The notes: generated by a model not told the origin, from the letters alone. DNA of 9,998 nt from Holophaga sp. (GCA_030691225.1 JAUYES010000170.1:1-9998); one strand, 5' to 3'. Shown: positions 1-8,265, numbered from the stretch's first letter. Made by a program: numbers and translations.

Positions 1-99
1 CTTTGTCGCGGTCGGCGCTTCGCCGTATTGGAAGGCGGCTACTACTTGAAAGACCTTGGAGTGAACGTAGAAGCTTTCTGTAAGGGGTTCGCCGGATGA
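1..99 (+). CDS. C-terminal end of a histone deacetylase / acetylpolyamine amidohydrolase family protein (5' partial)
   Basis: Reading from base 1 in frame 1 gives 32 codons and a TGA at 97-99; the gene starts before the window. The visible tail contains the peptide LEGGYYLKDLGVNVEAF followed by CKGFAG. The EGGY motif followed by an LG-N-x-x-x-F helix is typical of the last strand and helix of the zinc-dependent deacetylase fold, and the LGVN wording is closer to bacterial acetylpolyamine amidohydrolases than to eukaryotic histone deacetylases. Family members remove acetyl groups from acetylated polyamines, lysines or other amides in the cytoplasm. The zinc ligands lie upstream and cannot be checked. 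The stop codon overlaps the start of the next gene (ATGA), which implies co-transcription and probably translational coupling with the acetyltransferase gene. The family call is fairly secure; the substrate is not. Confidence 0.72.
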   Translation, partial: LCRGRRFAVLEGGYYLKDLGVNVEAFCKGFAG

Positions 100-422
100 C
101 CGTGGAAATCGGACACAACCTAGCCCTGATTCAGCAGCCTCGCACCCCCACGCTAGGCGACTATGACTGGTTCGATATCGAACAGGCCGGAACTCAGGTG
201 GGCAAATCCCGCTGCCGCATCGACCCTGAGCAATTCACTATTTTTTCCATCATGATCTACCCCGAATACGAAGGGCACGGCTACGCCCGAGCGGTCATCG
301 ATCATTTCAAACAGCAATACCCCTTTCTGATTGCCGATCGCGTTCGCTACACCGCCCGGGACTTTTGGCTCAAAGTTGGTTTTGAGCCCGAAAGCATCGA
401 TCGCTATGTCTGGCGACGGTGA
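96..422 (+). CDS. Small GNAT-like N-acetyltransferase
   Basis: This encodes a 108-residue protein that probably transfers acetyl from acetyl-CoA to an amine. The core runs from about residue 45: a hydrophobic strand (FTIFSIMIYPEY), then a glycine loop and helix (EGHGYARAVIDHF, 59-71) matching GNAT motif A, and a late ARDFWLKVGFEP segment (87-98) matching the usual 'aFYeklGF' motif B. The usual R/Q of the Q/R-x-x-G-x-G signature appears to be E57 here. Length is at the low end for GNAT proteins, so the N-terminal strands may be reduced. The ATG at 96 overlaps the upstream TGA, and AAGGGG at 82-87 lies 8 nt before it, supporting this start. Its partner is a deacetylase-family gene, so the pair may handle acetylation of one substrate in both directions; that is inference. 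The substrate is unknown. Confidence 0.68.
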   Translation: MTVEIGHNLALIQQPRTPTLGDYDWFDIEQAGTQVGKSRCRIDPEQFTIFSIMIYPEYEGHGYARAVIDHFKQQYPFLIADRVRYTARDFWLKVGFEPESIDRYVWRR

Positions 423-481
423 TCCATTGTTCTAGTTTTTTGGAACGAAAAACAGGGATCTGGCTCCTAGGCCCGTTTCAC

Positions 482-501
482 AGAAAGCCAAGGGAGCTTT
501 T
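482..501. terminator. Weak candidate bidirectional terminator hairpin
   Basis: In the 127-bp gap between convergent genes, AAAGC and GCTTT form a 5-bp stem around a 7-nt loop, extendable by a few A-T pairs with one bulge. On the plus strand it is followed by a short T-rich run, and the minus strand reads similarly. The stem is short and A/T-rich, so this is only the best candidate in the gap and could be chance. Confidence 0.22.
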
Positions 502-549
502 CTCGTTTCCTGTCGATAATGCACCTTGATTACTCAGCCACCAATGCCT

Positions 550-3500
550 CTAGTCCGCAGACCCCAGAGCCTGTCCCAGAGCATCGCGCAGTTGCCGAAA
601 ACCGAAGGGCTTACTTAAAAAGGCCTGGGGGCGATCGGGCTGCGTACCCGCTAATACCTGAGCCTTGTCGTAGCCGCTAGCCAGAATCACCGGCAGCTTA
701 GGATCGAGTTGCCGGAGGGCCTTCAGCGTGCCCCAGCCATCCAAACGCGGCATGGTCAAATCAGTGATCACGAGTCGGATTTCGCCCTGATGCTGGCAAA
801 AGGTCTCCAGGGCAGCCACGCCATCACAGGCCGTGAGCACCTTGAAGCCCAGCACTTCGATCAGATCGCGTATCGAATCCAGCAACAGCGGATCATCATC
901 GACCAGCAGCAGCGTTCCGCCAGTGGCAGCGATTTCCGGCTTAAGCACGGAAACCGTAGGCTCCGGCAGGTTGGAGACCACCTTGGCCACTACCGGGAAA
1001 TAAACACGGAAGACGCTGCCCTGCCCAAGTTGACTCGCTACCGTAATGGCTGCACGGTGAGCCTGCACGATACCAAGCACAACTGATAAGCCCAGGCCGC
1101 GTCCGATGAATTTGGTCGAGAAGAAGGGATCGAATAGCTTTTCGAAATCCGCCTTGGCAATCCCACATCCCGTGTCTGTCACTTCCAGGCAGGCGTAGTC
1201 CTTCTGATCGGACTCCCAGCCATAGGGGAAGCGATGGGCAATGGCAATGTCACTCGCCAAACATGTTCGCAAACTCAGTCGGACGGTGCCTGGAGCCTCA
1301 CCCAAGGCCTCTCCGGCATTAGTCAATAAATTGGTCAAGAGTTGCTGTATCTGCTCGGCATTCGCGCTCACCATGGGGCCGGGGCTCGGGAATTCGGTTT
1401 CCAGTGCGACGGTACTGGGCAGAGTGTTCTGAATCAGCGGCAATGTCGTCTGGCAGCATTCGGTCAGCCAACACGGTTCTCGTTTAAGCGAGGTCTGCCC
1501 GAGATAGGTCAGCATCATACGGCTCACTTCGGCCGCTTTCTCTGCACCCTGCTTTGCCATGGCTATGAAACGAGCCGGATTGGCATCCTTGGGGAGCGCA
1601 CCCACCAATTCCAGGTTGCCTATTACGGCTTGCAGCTTGTTGTTGAAGTGATGGGCGATGGAGCCAGCCATAAGCCCCAGGCTTTCGGCCTTCTGGAGTT
1701 GGTAATTCTGGGTTTCGAGTCTGGCCTTATCGGCCTCGGCCTGCTTGCTCTCGGTGATGTCTTCGATGACCCCCCAAACCACTTTTTCACCCGCGTCATT
1801 GATGGAAATGGCACCACTGATCCGGATGGGATAGCGGGATCCGTCCTTGCGGATGTACTCCTTTTCGTTGGGCCCAAAAAAGCCGTGCTCATTGAGATCA
1901 CGAAGCTGCTGATGCTCCTGCGCCTCATATTCGCTCGGGGTAATCGCCCAGAATTGCAGCTGCAGGAATTCCTCTTTGGTATAGCCCGTCTGGCGCAAGA
2001 GTGCATCGTTGACTTCCAGAAAGGCGCCTGTGGCATGACTGACCATGGCCAGACCGATGGGTGACAATTCGAACAAGCATCGAAATTTGGCCTCATTCCG
2101 TCGTAGCACTTCAAGAGCCTGTTTCCGCATGGTGATATCGCGAGTGACCCCTTGGATTTCCACGGCACCCGTGGCTTTATTCAGCCGGTATTTGGTGATC
2201 ACCTCGGTCCAGACCGTGGTCCCATCCTTGCGTGGCTGCTCCAGTTCATCGATGCGGGATAGATCGAGCGTGTAATTGCTGGCCCGAAAACGCTCGATAT
2301 CCTGAACGACCATGGCTCTTAATTGGGCTGCCGCCTCTGGCGTCAAAGCCGCGTCAAAGGGTTCAGCAATGACTTCTTCCGGCGTGAACCCTCGCAGTTC
2401 ATAAACCGAGGGACTGACAAAGACAAACCGAAGCGTTTGGGCATCGAGGGTCCAGACCACATCCTTCATGCTTTCCGTAAGCGAGCGGTATTTTTCCTCG
2501 CTTATGCGAAGCGCTGTCTCTGCCAGTTTACGATCCGTAAGATCACGCCACGCTGTAAACAGGGCTGGCTTTCCTTCGAACACCATGGAAGCGATGGATA
2601 CTTCTACCAGAAATTCCGACCCGTCCAACCTGCGATGCACCCAATCAAAGGTGTTGGTCTTGAGCCGTAGAGCCTCGGTGATTCTTTCCTCTACCGCTTG
2701 CAAGGAATTCCTCCCATCAGGTTGGAATTCTGGCGAAATCAGACCCGGGGATTTGCCAATGATCTGCGCGCGCTCTCCACGCAGCATGATCTCAGCAGCT
2801 CGATTGCATTCCACAAAAATACCATCCACCAGAATCAAAAAAGCATCCGGGGAATCCTGAAACAGAATCCGGTGTTTCTCTTCGCTCGCCCCCAAAGCTT
2901 CGATGGCTTGCCTTCGCTCAGCAATCTCTCGGCGAAGCCGCACATTGATCCGATAGATGTAGACCACCAAGGCCAACACGGCACCAATCAGCACGATGGC
3001 TAGGCCGAAAAACCGATACAACCACCCTAGATTGCGAGGCGGCGGATTGGGATCAAAGAGAAAGCCCTTGAAATCAAAATCCGCATTGATCATGCCCAGT
3101 TCCGCGTAGGTGTCGGCGATATGCCGCCAACGGCCTGGATTCATGTGCCCAATTTCCACCAAGTTTGCCTGCAGCAAGGGCACCATCTGGCGAGCTTCGA
3201 ACCGCAAGTGTTCAAGGCTGTGCCGTTGGGTGTAGCGGCTATAAATCAGCTGCACGAGCTCTTCCGGGTGCTGCATGGCATATTCCCATCCGCGCAGACT
3301 GGCAGCCCGGAAGGCCTTCACCATTTCCGGGTTTTTCTCAAGCTGCCGCTCGGTGGTAAAGAGGTTCTCACCGTAGAAATCAATCCCCACCGAGCGCGGC
3401 GAATGGAGCACATATTCCTGGCCCGCCGATTCCAACTCGAAGGGTTCATCGGTGACATAGGCGGACATGGCATCGACCGTCCCGGTAAGGAGATCTTTGG

Positions 3501-4026
3501 GATGAAACCCGTGGGGGAGCTGGGTGAATTTTTCGGAAGGAATTCCAACTTTCCGAAGGTACGCCAGCAGTTCCGATGAGCCCGGTTCCAGCATGATCTT
3601 TCGCCCGGCCAGGTCATGGATGGTTTGCAAGCCACTCTCTTTTCGAGTCAAGAGCGCCAGGGGGGAATGCTGGAAAATCACCGCCAGGGCCACCACGGGC
3701 ACGCCCTGCTGCCGCAACAAAAGAAGATCCGTAGAACCCACACCAAAGTCGGCCTTACCCTGCACCACCTGTTGCACGGGATCTTCGGTGGTTTGACTTG
3801 GGAGGATCTCGACTTCCAGCCCGGCTGCCTGGTAATACCCCTGCGCCTGGGCCGCGTAATACCCGGCGTACTGAAATTGATGTTGCCACCGAAGCTGTAG
3901 CCTTACCCTGCGTGGTTCAGCGCCCCAGAGAGGAACCATTGCCATCGCCACAAGGACTAAGGCGGAAAGCCCAGGAATGGGAAAAACCAAAAGGAATTTC
4001 CTACCGCTGAGTAAAGGCATCTTCAC
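550..4026 (-). CDS. Membrane hybrid histidine kinase with NMT1/THI5-like solute-binding sensor domain
   Basis: This encodes 1158 residues. Residues 12-35 are a signal or anchor segment. Residues 38-330 are an NMT1/THI5-like periplasmic binding domain (LRWQHQFQYAGYYAA at 45-59, GLEVEI at 69-74, EPGSSELLAYLRKVGI at 147-162). A transmembrane helix lies at about 337-358. Three PAS domains follow, at about 380-502, 505-636 and 640-762. The kinase core has H-box AHHFNN (phospho-acceptor probably H792), N-box N903, G1 DTGCGI (951-956) and G2 GRGLGL (975-980). The C-terminal receiver has D1043-D1045, phospho-acceptor D1089 and K1139. Related binding domains recognise pyrimidine precursors of thiamine or other small organics; the ligand here is unknown. 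Inferred role: a ligand bound outside the inner membrane controls phosphorylation of the attached receiver. It is the last gene of the minus-strand cluster, overlapping the upstream stop by 4 nt. The GTG at 4026 is chosen for coupling; ATG at 4018-4020 is an alternative. Confidence 0.92.
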   Translation of the reverse strand: MKMPLLSGRKFLLVFPIPGLSALVLVAMAMVPLWGAEPRRVRLQLRWQHQFQYAGYYAAQAQGYYQAAGLEVEILPSQTTEDPVQQVVQGKADFGVGSTDLLLLRQQGVPVVALAVIFQHSPLALLTRKESGLQTIHDLAGRKIMLEPGSSELLAYLRKVGIPSEKFTQLPHGFHPKDLLTGTVDAMSAYVTDEPFELESAGQEYVLHSPRSVGIDFYGENLFTTERQLEKNPEMVKAFRAASLRGWEYAMQHPEELVQLIYSRYTQRHSLEHLRFEARQMVPLLQANLVEIGHMNPGRWRHIADTYAELGMINADFDFKGFLFDPNPPPRNLGWLYRFFGLAIVLIGAVLALVVYIYRINVRLRREIAERRQAIEALGASEEKHRILFQDSPDAFLILVDGIFVECNRAAEIMLRGERAQIIGKSPGLISPEFQPDGRNSLQAVEERITEALRLKTNTFDWVHRRLDGSEFLVEVSIASMVFEGKPALFTAWRDLTDRKLAETALRISEEKYRSLTESMKDVVWTLDAQTLRFVFVSPSVYELRGFTPEEVIAEPFDAALTPEAAAQLRAMVVQDIERFRASNYTLDLSRIDELEQPRKDGTTVWTEVITKYRLNKATGAVEIQGVTRDITMRKQALEVLRRNEAKFRCLFELSPIGLAMVSHATGAFLEVNDALLRQTGYTKEEFLQLQFWAITPSEYEAQEHQQLRDLNEHGFFGPNEKEYIRKDGSRYPIRISGAISINDAGEKVVWGVIEDITESKQAEADKARLETQNYQLQKAESLGLMAGSIAHHFNNKLQAVIGNLELVGALPKDANPARFIAMAKQGAEKAAEVSRMMLTYLGQTSLKREPCWLTECCQTTLPLIQNTLPSTVALETEFPSPGPMVSANAEQIQQLLTNLLTNAGEALGEAPGTVRLSLRTCLASDIAIAHRFPYGWESDQKDYACLEVTDTGCGIAKADFEKLFDPFFSTKFIGRGLGLSVVLGIVQAHRAAITVASQLGQGSVFRVYFPVVAKVVSNLPEPTVSVLKPEIAATGGTLLLVDDDPLLLDSIRDLIEVLGFKVLTACDGVAALETFCQHQGEIRLVITDLTMPRLDGWGTLKALRQLDPKLPVILASGYDKAQVLAGTQPDRPQAFLSKPFGFRQLRDALGQALGSAD

Positions 4027-7000
4027 CGATTCCTTTCAGGTGCAGGGTTGCTGGCAAATAACGCGAGGTGCTCTTGAAGTTCCTTCATGCTGAATGGCTT
4101 GGAGAGCAGGGTCACATATGGATGCGCCTCCGCTAGATCCGAGGCGAATTGATCCACACGGCCCGTAGCCAGCAGCACCGGAGTGGTGGGCCTCAAGGCA
4201 CGCAACCGCGGTAAGGTGCCAGCACCACCGAGCCCAGGCATGTTCATATCCAGGATCACGACATCGGGCTGGAACCCGGCGTCGAGCTCCGCCAGCGCCT
4301 CCTCGCCACAGCTAGCGCCCCTAGGGCTGTGACCGAGAACCTTTAAAATCTCAAGCAAGGAGCCCAGGATCAATTCGTCATCATCCACAACCAGGACCTT
4401 TAACACCCTGGCTGGTGTAAGGGTGGGTGACTCCACCCCCGATGCTGGGCCTGCAACGAGAACGGGTTCCAAGGCTAGGGCCGAGGAGGCGGGAAAGCGC
4501 AACATCACGCGCGTGCCTAAGCCAAGTTCACTCTGTATTTCCATCTGGCCTTGGTGCACTTTCACAGTGCCATACACCATGGATAGACCCAATCCCGTGC
4601 CCTTGCCAACATCTTTGGTGGTGTAGAAGGGATCCATGGCTTTTTCCATAACCTCTGGAGGCATGCCAGTGCCGGTATCCGCCACCACCACTTCGATCCA
4701 ATCGTTATCCACATTGCGGGTGCGCAGGGTCAGGGTGCCGTTCTCCGGCATGGCGTCCACCGCGTTAACGCAGAGATTCATCAGGGCGTGGGTCAGGGCG
4801 CTGGCATCGCCGCGCATGGGTCGAAGGTCCTCGGCCAGATCCAATTTCAGGCGCACCTTGGCCAGGGTGGTGCGTTCCAGCAGATTCACCTCCTCGCGGA
4901 CAAGCGTGTTCATATCCAATTCGTGCTCCTCTGCGGGGCTATGCCGCGCAAAGTTCAGTAGGCTTTTGACCATTTTTCCGCCCCGGGTGGAGGCCTGAAT
5001 GATGGTGTCGAAGGCCCGGAAAATTGGACTATTCACGGGTTGAGAATCGATATGAGCGGTGGCCATACCAAGGATCGCCCCCAGCACATTGTTCATATCG
5101 TGGGCAACCCCCCCCGCCAAGGTACCCAGGCTTTCCATTTTTTGGGCTTGCACGAGCTGGGCTTTCAAGCGCTTGCGCTCGGTAATATCGCGGGTGATGG
5201 AAAGCACATGCTGCTTGCCGTTAATTTCAAATAATCGCGCGGACATCAACCCAAAAAATGGCCTACCGCCTTTGGCCAAAAAGGTAGCCTCAAAATCCAG
5301 TACTTCCCCCTTTTCCTTCAGCCCTGCCACAAGGTTTTTCCGATCATTCGCATCGGCCCAAAGGGGATTCAGTTCGGCTACGGCAGAGCGCCCAACCACG
5401 TCTTCCTTGGAATACCCCGTCACCCTGGTAAACCCTTCGTTGATTTCAAGATAGACGCCGTCCTCCAGGGTCGTAATCGCAAAGGCATCGGGGCTCACTG
5501 CAAAGGCCTTGGCCAAAAGATCCTGCGACGAGCGCAGTGCCGCAGCCGCCCTATTTCGCTCGGTCACATCACGAACGATGGTGATGGCCGTGTCTTGAGT
5601 ACAGGGCGCGACACGAGCTTCGAAGGCACGCTCTTCCCCGCCGAGAGTTAGCGAGTATTCGATTTCCTGGACAACCTGCGAATCCAGAGCACCCTCGTAT
5701 GCCTTCAGAAATTGCTCCGCCAGTGGGTTGGGCAAGAAATCCTGCGGCCGACGATGGAGGAAATCCTTCTGGGAGACCAAGAGTAGCCTTGGATCGGAGG
5801 CACGAACGTCTAGATACTCCCCATCCCGCCGGTTCGTAAAAATGAGATCTGGAATAGCCGCAATCAGCGCCAGATTTTGAGCCTCGCTTTGACGCAGAAC
5901 ATCCGTTTGCCGCTGCAGTTCCGCCTCGATTTGCTTCTCCCGGGTGACCACACGGGCCGAGCCAACGGTGCCGAGCAGCCGGTTCTGTTCATCCAAGAAG
6001 GGAGCTTTGTAGACATCCAGAAACAGCATCTCGCCGCGCACATTTCCGGCTTCATCAAAACGCTGGGCAGTCAGGGAGGCCAAAACCGGAGCATCCGTGC
6101 TTTGGCAGAGTTCCCCAAAGGTATGCCAATCAGGACGTTCGGGATGGGCAGCCCGTTCCCGCTCCGCGAAAAACAGATCGGTCTTGCCCACGGGTTCGTT
6201 GGTATCCCGGGCTTGCAGCAACGTGTCACACATGGCCTGGTTAACGAAAAGGTAGCGCCCGCCCAGATCTTTCGCCCAAATGAGATCCGGAACATTATCG
6301 GCCATCAAGCGCAGCAGATGGCGATTAGCTTCGGTCTGCGCCTGGCTCGCTTGCAATTCCTCCATAAAGAGCTGCGTATTCAGCCCAGCCGCCGCCCGAG
6401 CACCAATCTGAGTGAAGAGTATTTTTTCGTCCTCGCTCCACGCACGGGCATATGAGCACTGATGCAGGCCCAGGAGCCAGGGTTTTCCCTGGGTGGGCAC
6501 AATTGGCAGAACCAACTGAGACTGAACCGCTAAGGCCTCGGCAATACCCTGGGGCACGGGATGGTCCCCCAGTGAGCCATAGCTAACTGGATGCTCCGAA
6601 GCCAGCACCGTGCCAATCAATTTGCGCAGGTCATCGGACATGGGCATGAGCCGCCCCGAGGCGCCGCCTCCAGGGTATTCAGGCCTGGTTCGCTCCATGG
6701 GCACCGAATAGGCCGGCGCCTCAGGATCCGCAGGAAAAATCAACCACGCACGGTCGCATCCGAAGATGGAAAGCAGGGCCTCCAGGATTGCCTCGTTCAT
6801 GGATTTGAGATTCGTCACCCCAGCCTGGCGAATAATGCGATCGATCGATGCCAAGCTCCGCAGGGAAAGTAGGGACGCTTCACGCTCATCCTCCCGCTGC
6901 TTGCGATCGGTAATGTCGTGGGCCACCCCCACGAATCGCTGTTCGCCTTCAGGGGTGATCATTCGGCTGGCATTCGCTTGGAACCAACGCCAAGCCCCAT

Positions 7001-7673
7001 CGGCACGCCGAACCCGAAAGGCAGGACTGGTCTCGCTCTGCCCGGTGGCCAGCACCCGGGTGAGGCACTCCAAGCAAAGATCGTGATCCTCGGGGTGCAC
7101 GAAGGGGGCGAAGGGCTTGCCGAGAACCACGCTGATGGGAGTACCGAAATGCCGCTCCCACGCAGGGGACATAAACAGGAAGATCCCCTGGGCATCGAGC
7201 GTGTAAATGACATCGAGGCTGCCTTCGGTGATGGCCCGCAGGTTTGCCTCGCTCGCCTGCAACTCCCGATGCAGCCGCCTTCCTTTGGTATGCAGTCCCC
7301 ACTCACGGAGCACCCGCTCGATCGTTTTGGGAAGGGTGCGGAAGGCTTCTGGCGACTTGACCAGGTAATCCCAAGCCCCCGATTTCATGGAATCCACCGC
7401 CGCCTGTTCGCTGCCATAACTCGTCATAACGATGACTGGAAAGGTGCGAATATCGTCGGGATCCGGAAGCGCCTCGGTGGCCCGACCATCGGGTAGGTTC
7501 AGATCCATCAGCGCGATATCGGGTTGCCAACCTTCGACATGCTCTCGAAATTCTCCCAGGGTCCTCATCCAGCGAACGTCTAGGTTGCCGATCGATTCGA
7601 GCGAACGGGCAATGGCCTCGGCGTGGGCGGCCTCGTCCTCAACAATCAAAATGCGAGTAGGTTGGATGCTCAT
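4023..7673 (-). CDS. Cytoplasmic hybrid histidine kinase, REC-PAS-GAF-PAS-PAS-PAS-HisKA-HATPase-REC
   Basis: This encodes 1216 residues with no signal peptide or membrane helix, so it is probably cytoplasmic. The N-terminal receiver (about 6-125) has E12/D13/E14, D57, T84 and K106; the lysine is followed by S rather than the usual P. PAS 1 is at about 140-260, ending AHDITDRK. A GAF-like domain is at about 275-435 (FGCDRAWLIF; LPIVPTQGKPWLLGLHQ). PAS 2-4 are at about 445-580, 595-708 and 715-834, the last ending in TRDITERK. The kinase core has H-box AHDMNN (H858), N-box N970, G1 DTGTGM (999-1004) and G2 GKGTGLGL (1023-1030). The C-terminal receiver has D1097-D1099, D1142, T1170 and K1192. 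Receivers at both ends suggest input phosphorylation by another kinase and then onward relay, the stand-alone kinase upstream being one possible donor (inference). The ATG is preceded by GAGG at 7679-7682 with 5-nt spacing. The upstream receiver gene ends 17 bp away; the downstream gene overlaps by 4 nt. Confidence 0.93.
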   Translation of the reverse strand: MSIQPTRILIVEDEAAHAEAIARSLESIGNLDVRWMRTLGEFREHVEGWQPDIALMDLNLPDGRATEALPDPDDIRTFPVIVMTSYGSEQAAVDSMKSGAWDYLVKSPEAFRTLPKTIERVLREWGLHTKGRRLHRELQASEANLRAITEGSLDVIYTLDAQGIFLFMSPAWERHFGTPISVVLGKPFAPFVHPEDHDLCLECLTRVLATGQSETSPAFRVRRADGAWRWFQANASRMITPEGEQRFVGVAHDITDRKQREDEREASLLSLRSLASIDRIIRQAGVTNLKSMNEAILEALLSIFGCDRAWLIFPADPEAPAYSVPMERTRPEYPGGGASGRLMPMSDDLRKLIGTVLASEHPVSYGSLGDHPVPQGIAEALAVQSQLVLPIVPTQGKPWLLGLHQCSYARAWSEDEKILFTQIGARAAAGLNTQLFMEELQASQAQTEANRHLLRLMADNVPDLIWAKDLGGRYLFVNQAMCDTLLQARDTNEPVGKTDLFFAERERAAHPERPDWHTFGELCQSTDAPVLASLTAQRFDEAGNVRGEMLFLDVYKAPFLDEQNRLLGTVGSARVVTREKQIEAELQRQTDVLRQSEAQNLALIAAIPDLIFTNRRDGEYLDVRASDPRLLLVSQKDFLHRRPQDFLPNPLAEQFLKAYEGALDSQVVQEIEYSLTLGGEERAFEARVAPCTQDTAITIVRDVTERNRAAAALRSSQDLLAKAFAVSPDAFAITTLEDGVYLEINEGFTRVTGYSKEDVVGRSAVAELNPLWADANDRKNLVAGLKEKGEVLDFEATFLAKGGRPFFGLMSARLFEINGKQHVLSITRDITERKRLKAQLVQAQKMESLGTLAGGVAHDMNNVLGAILGMATAHIDSQPVNSPIFRAFDTIIQASTRGGKMVKSLLNFARHSPAEEHELDMNTLVREEVNLLERTTLAKVRLKLDLAEDLRPMRGDASALTHALMNLCVNAVDAMPENGTLTLRTRNVDNDWIEVVVADTGTGMPPEVMEKAMDPFYTTKDVGKGTGLGLSMVYGTVKVHQGQMEIQSELGLGTRVMLRFPASSALALEPVLVAGPASGVESPTLTPARVLKVLVVDDDELILGSLLEILKVLGHSPRGASCGEEALAELDAGFQPDVVILDMNMPGLGGAGTLPRLRALRPTTPVLLATGRVDQFASDLAEAHPYVTLLSKPFSMKELQEHLALFASNPAPERNR
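4031..4036 (-). promoter_or_regulatory. Ribosome binding site for the solute-binding hybrid kinase
   Basis: On the minus strand AAAGGA lies 4 nt before the GTG (4024-4026) and 10 nt before the ATG (4018-4020). Neither spacing is ideal. The site lies inside the end of the upstream coding region, and the GTG overlaps that gene's TGA as GTGA. This supports translational coupling but does not settle which of the two starts is used; they differ by two residues. Confidence 0.5.
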
Positions 7674-7678
7674 CTAGG

Positions 7679-7682
7679 CCTC
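7679..7682 (-). promoter_or_regulatory. Ribosome binding site for the double-receiver hybrid kinase
   Basis: GAGG on the minus strand, 5 nt before the ATG at 7671-7673. It sits in the 17-bp gap after the receiver gene, leaving no room for a separate promoter in that gap, so the two genes are probably co-transcribed. Confidence 0.6.
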
Positions 7683-7690
7683 AAGGTCGA

Positions 7691-8131
7691 TCAGTAGGGG
7701 TATTGGTTCCAGGCCAGCCAATAGAACCCGAAGGTTTCCATCATCGCCTTAAAATCAGCCAGATCCACCGGCTTTACCAAGTAGCTGTTGGCCTGACATT
7801 CATAAGCCCGAGCCATATCGCTCTCCGAAGAGGAGGTGGTCAGGATCACGATGGGAATGTTGTTCAGGCCAGGGTCGGATTTCGCGGTCCTCAGGACCTC
7901 GAGCCCGTCCACCTTGGGCAACCGAAGATCCAGCAGCACCAAGCCAGGCCGGGGAAATTTTTCAGGGTCCACGTAGGCCCCCTGGCGGAAGAGATAATCC
8001 AGGGCCGCCTGACCATCGCTGACATGCACCAGGCGATTGGCCACCCGGGCATCTTCCAAATTTCGCCGCACGATCTCGGCATGGGCTGGATCGTCCTCTA
8101 CGAGAAGAATCAAAAAGGGTTCACCGGTCAT
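7691..8131 (-). CDS. Stand-alone receiver protein, Rcp1-like (CheY fold)
   Basis: This is a 146-residue single-domain response regulator. The receiver fold spans nearly the whole protein: acidic cluster E12/D13/D14 (LVEDDPAH), phospho-acceptor D68 (LVLLDLRLPKVDG), T98 (VILTTS), Y117 and K120 (SYLVKP). The insertion between helix 2 and strand 3 (YLFRQGAYVDPEKFPRPGLV) and the aromatic C-terminal tail (FGFYWLAWNQYPY) match Rcp1-type regulators, which pair with phytochrome-like and PAS kinases. There is no output domain, so it probably acts as a phosphate shuttle or through protein contacts. The start is supported by AGGAG at 8139-8143, 7 nt before the ATG. The kinase gene upstream (8442-9998) lacks its own receiver in the visible part and is the natural partner; the hybrid kinase begins 17 bp downstream. 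Pairing by phosphotransfer is inferred from gene order. Confidence 0.93.
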   Translation of the reverse strand: MTGEPFLILLVEDDPAHAEIVRRNLEDARVANRLVHVSDGQAALDYLFRQGAYVDPEKFPRPGLVLLDLRLPKVDGLEVLRTAKSDPGLNNIPIVILTTSSSESDMARAYECQANSYLVKPVDLADFKAMMETFGFYWLAWNQYPY

Positions 8132-8138
8132 GGCTGAG

Positions 8139-8143
8139 CTCCT
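8139..8143 (-). promoter_or_regulatory. Ribosome binding site for the Rcp1-like receiver
   Basis: AGGAG on the minus strand, 7 nt before the ATG at 8129-8131; a well-placed Shine-Dalgarno sequence that fixes this start. Confidence 0.7.
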
Positions 8144-8235
8144 GGCTGGTTGCTTTTTGAGAGAGAAAATTTTTTACACGGAGGCGTGAAGGACAACCCG
8201 GTTGGAGGAACTATGCCAGCCAATGCAGCCCACAT

Positions 8236-8265
8236 CATCGGTGTCCATCGGTGTTCATCGGTGGC
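8236..8265 (+). repeat. Left arm: three 10-bp units
   Basis: Three consecutive 10-bp units share CATCGGTG and differ in the last two bases (TC, TT, GC). The 10-bp period is close to one helical turn, so the shared octamers face the same side of the DNA. Confidence 0.88.

Noticed and set aside
1342..2064. Long plus-strand open frame opposite the membrane hybrid kinase
   Set aside because: The opposite strand encodes clear PAS and kinase motifs across the whole stretch; the plus-strand translation shows no recognisable domain and is expected from codon bias.
4018..4060. TPP or other riboswitch ahead of the THI5-like sensor gene
   Set aside because: The gene overlaps its upstream neighbour by 4 nt, so there is no untranslated leader to hold an aptamer.
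6918..7496. Plus-strand open frame opposite the N-terminal receiver and PAS of the large hybrid
   Set aside because: Antisense shadow: receiver and PAS motifs are intact on the minus strand, and no ribosome site or domain supports the plus frame.
8150..8200. Sigma-70 promoter for the receiver gene
   Set aside because: An A/T-rich patch and a TTGTCC-like hexamer exist on the minus strand, but spacing to a plausible -10 is wrong (about 14 nt to TAAAAA).
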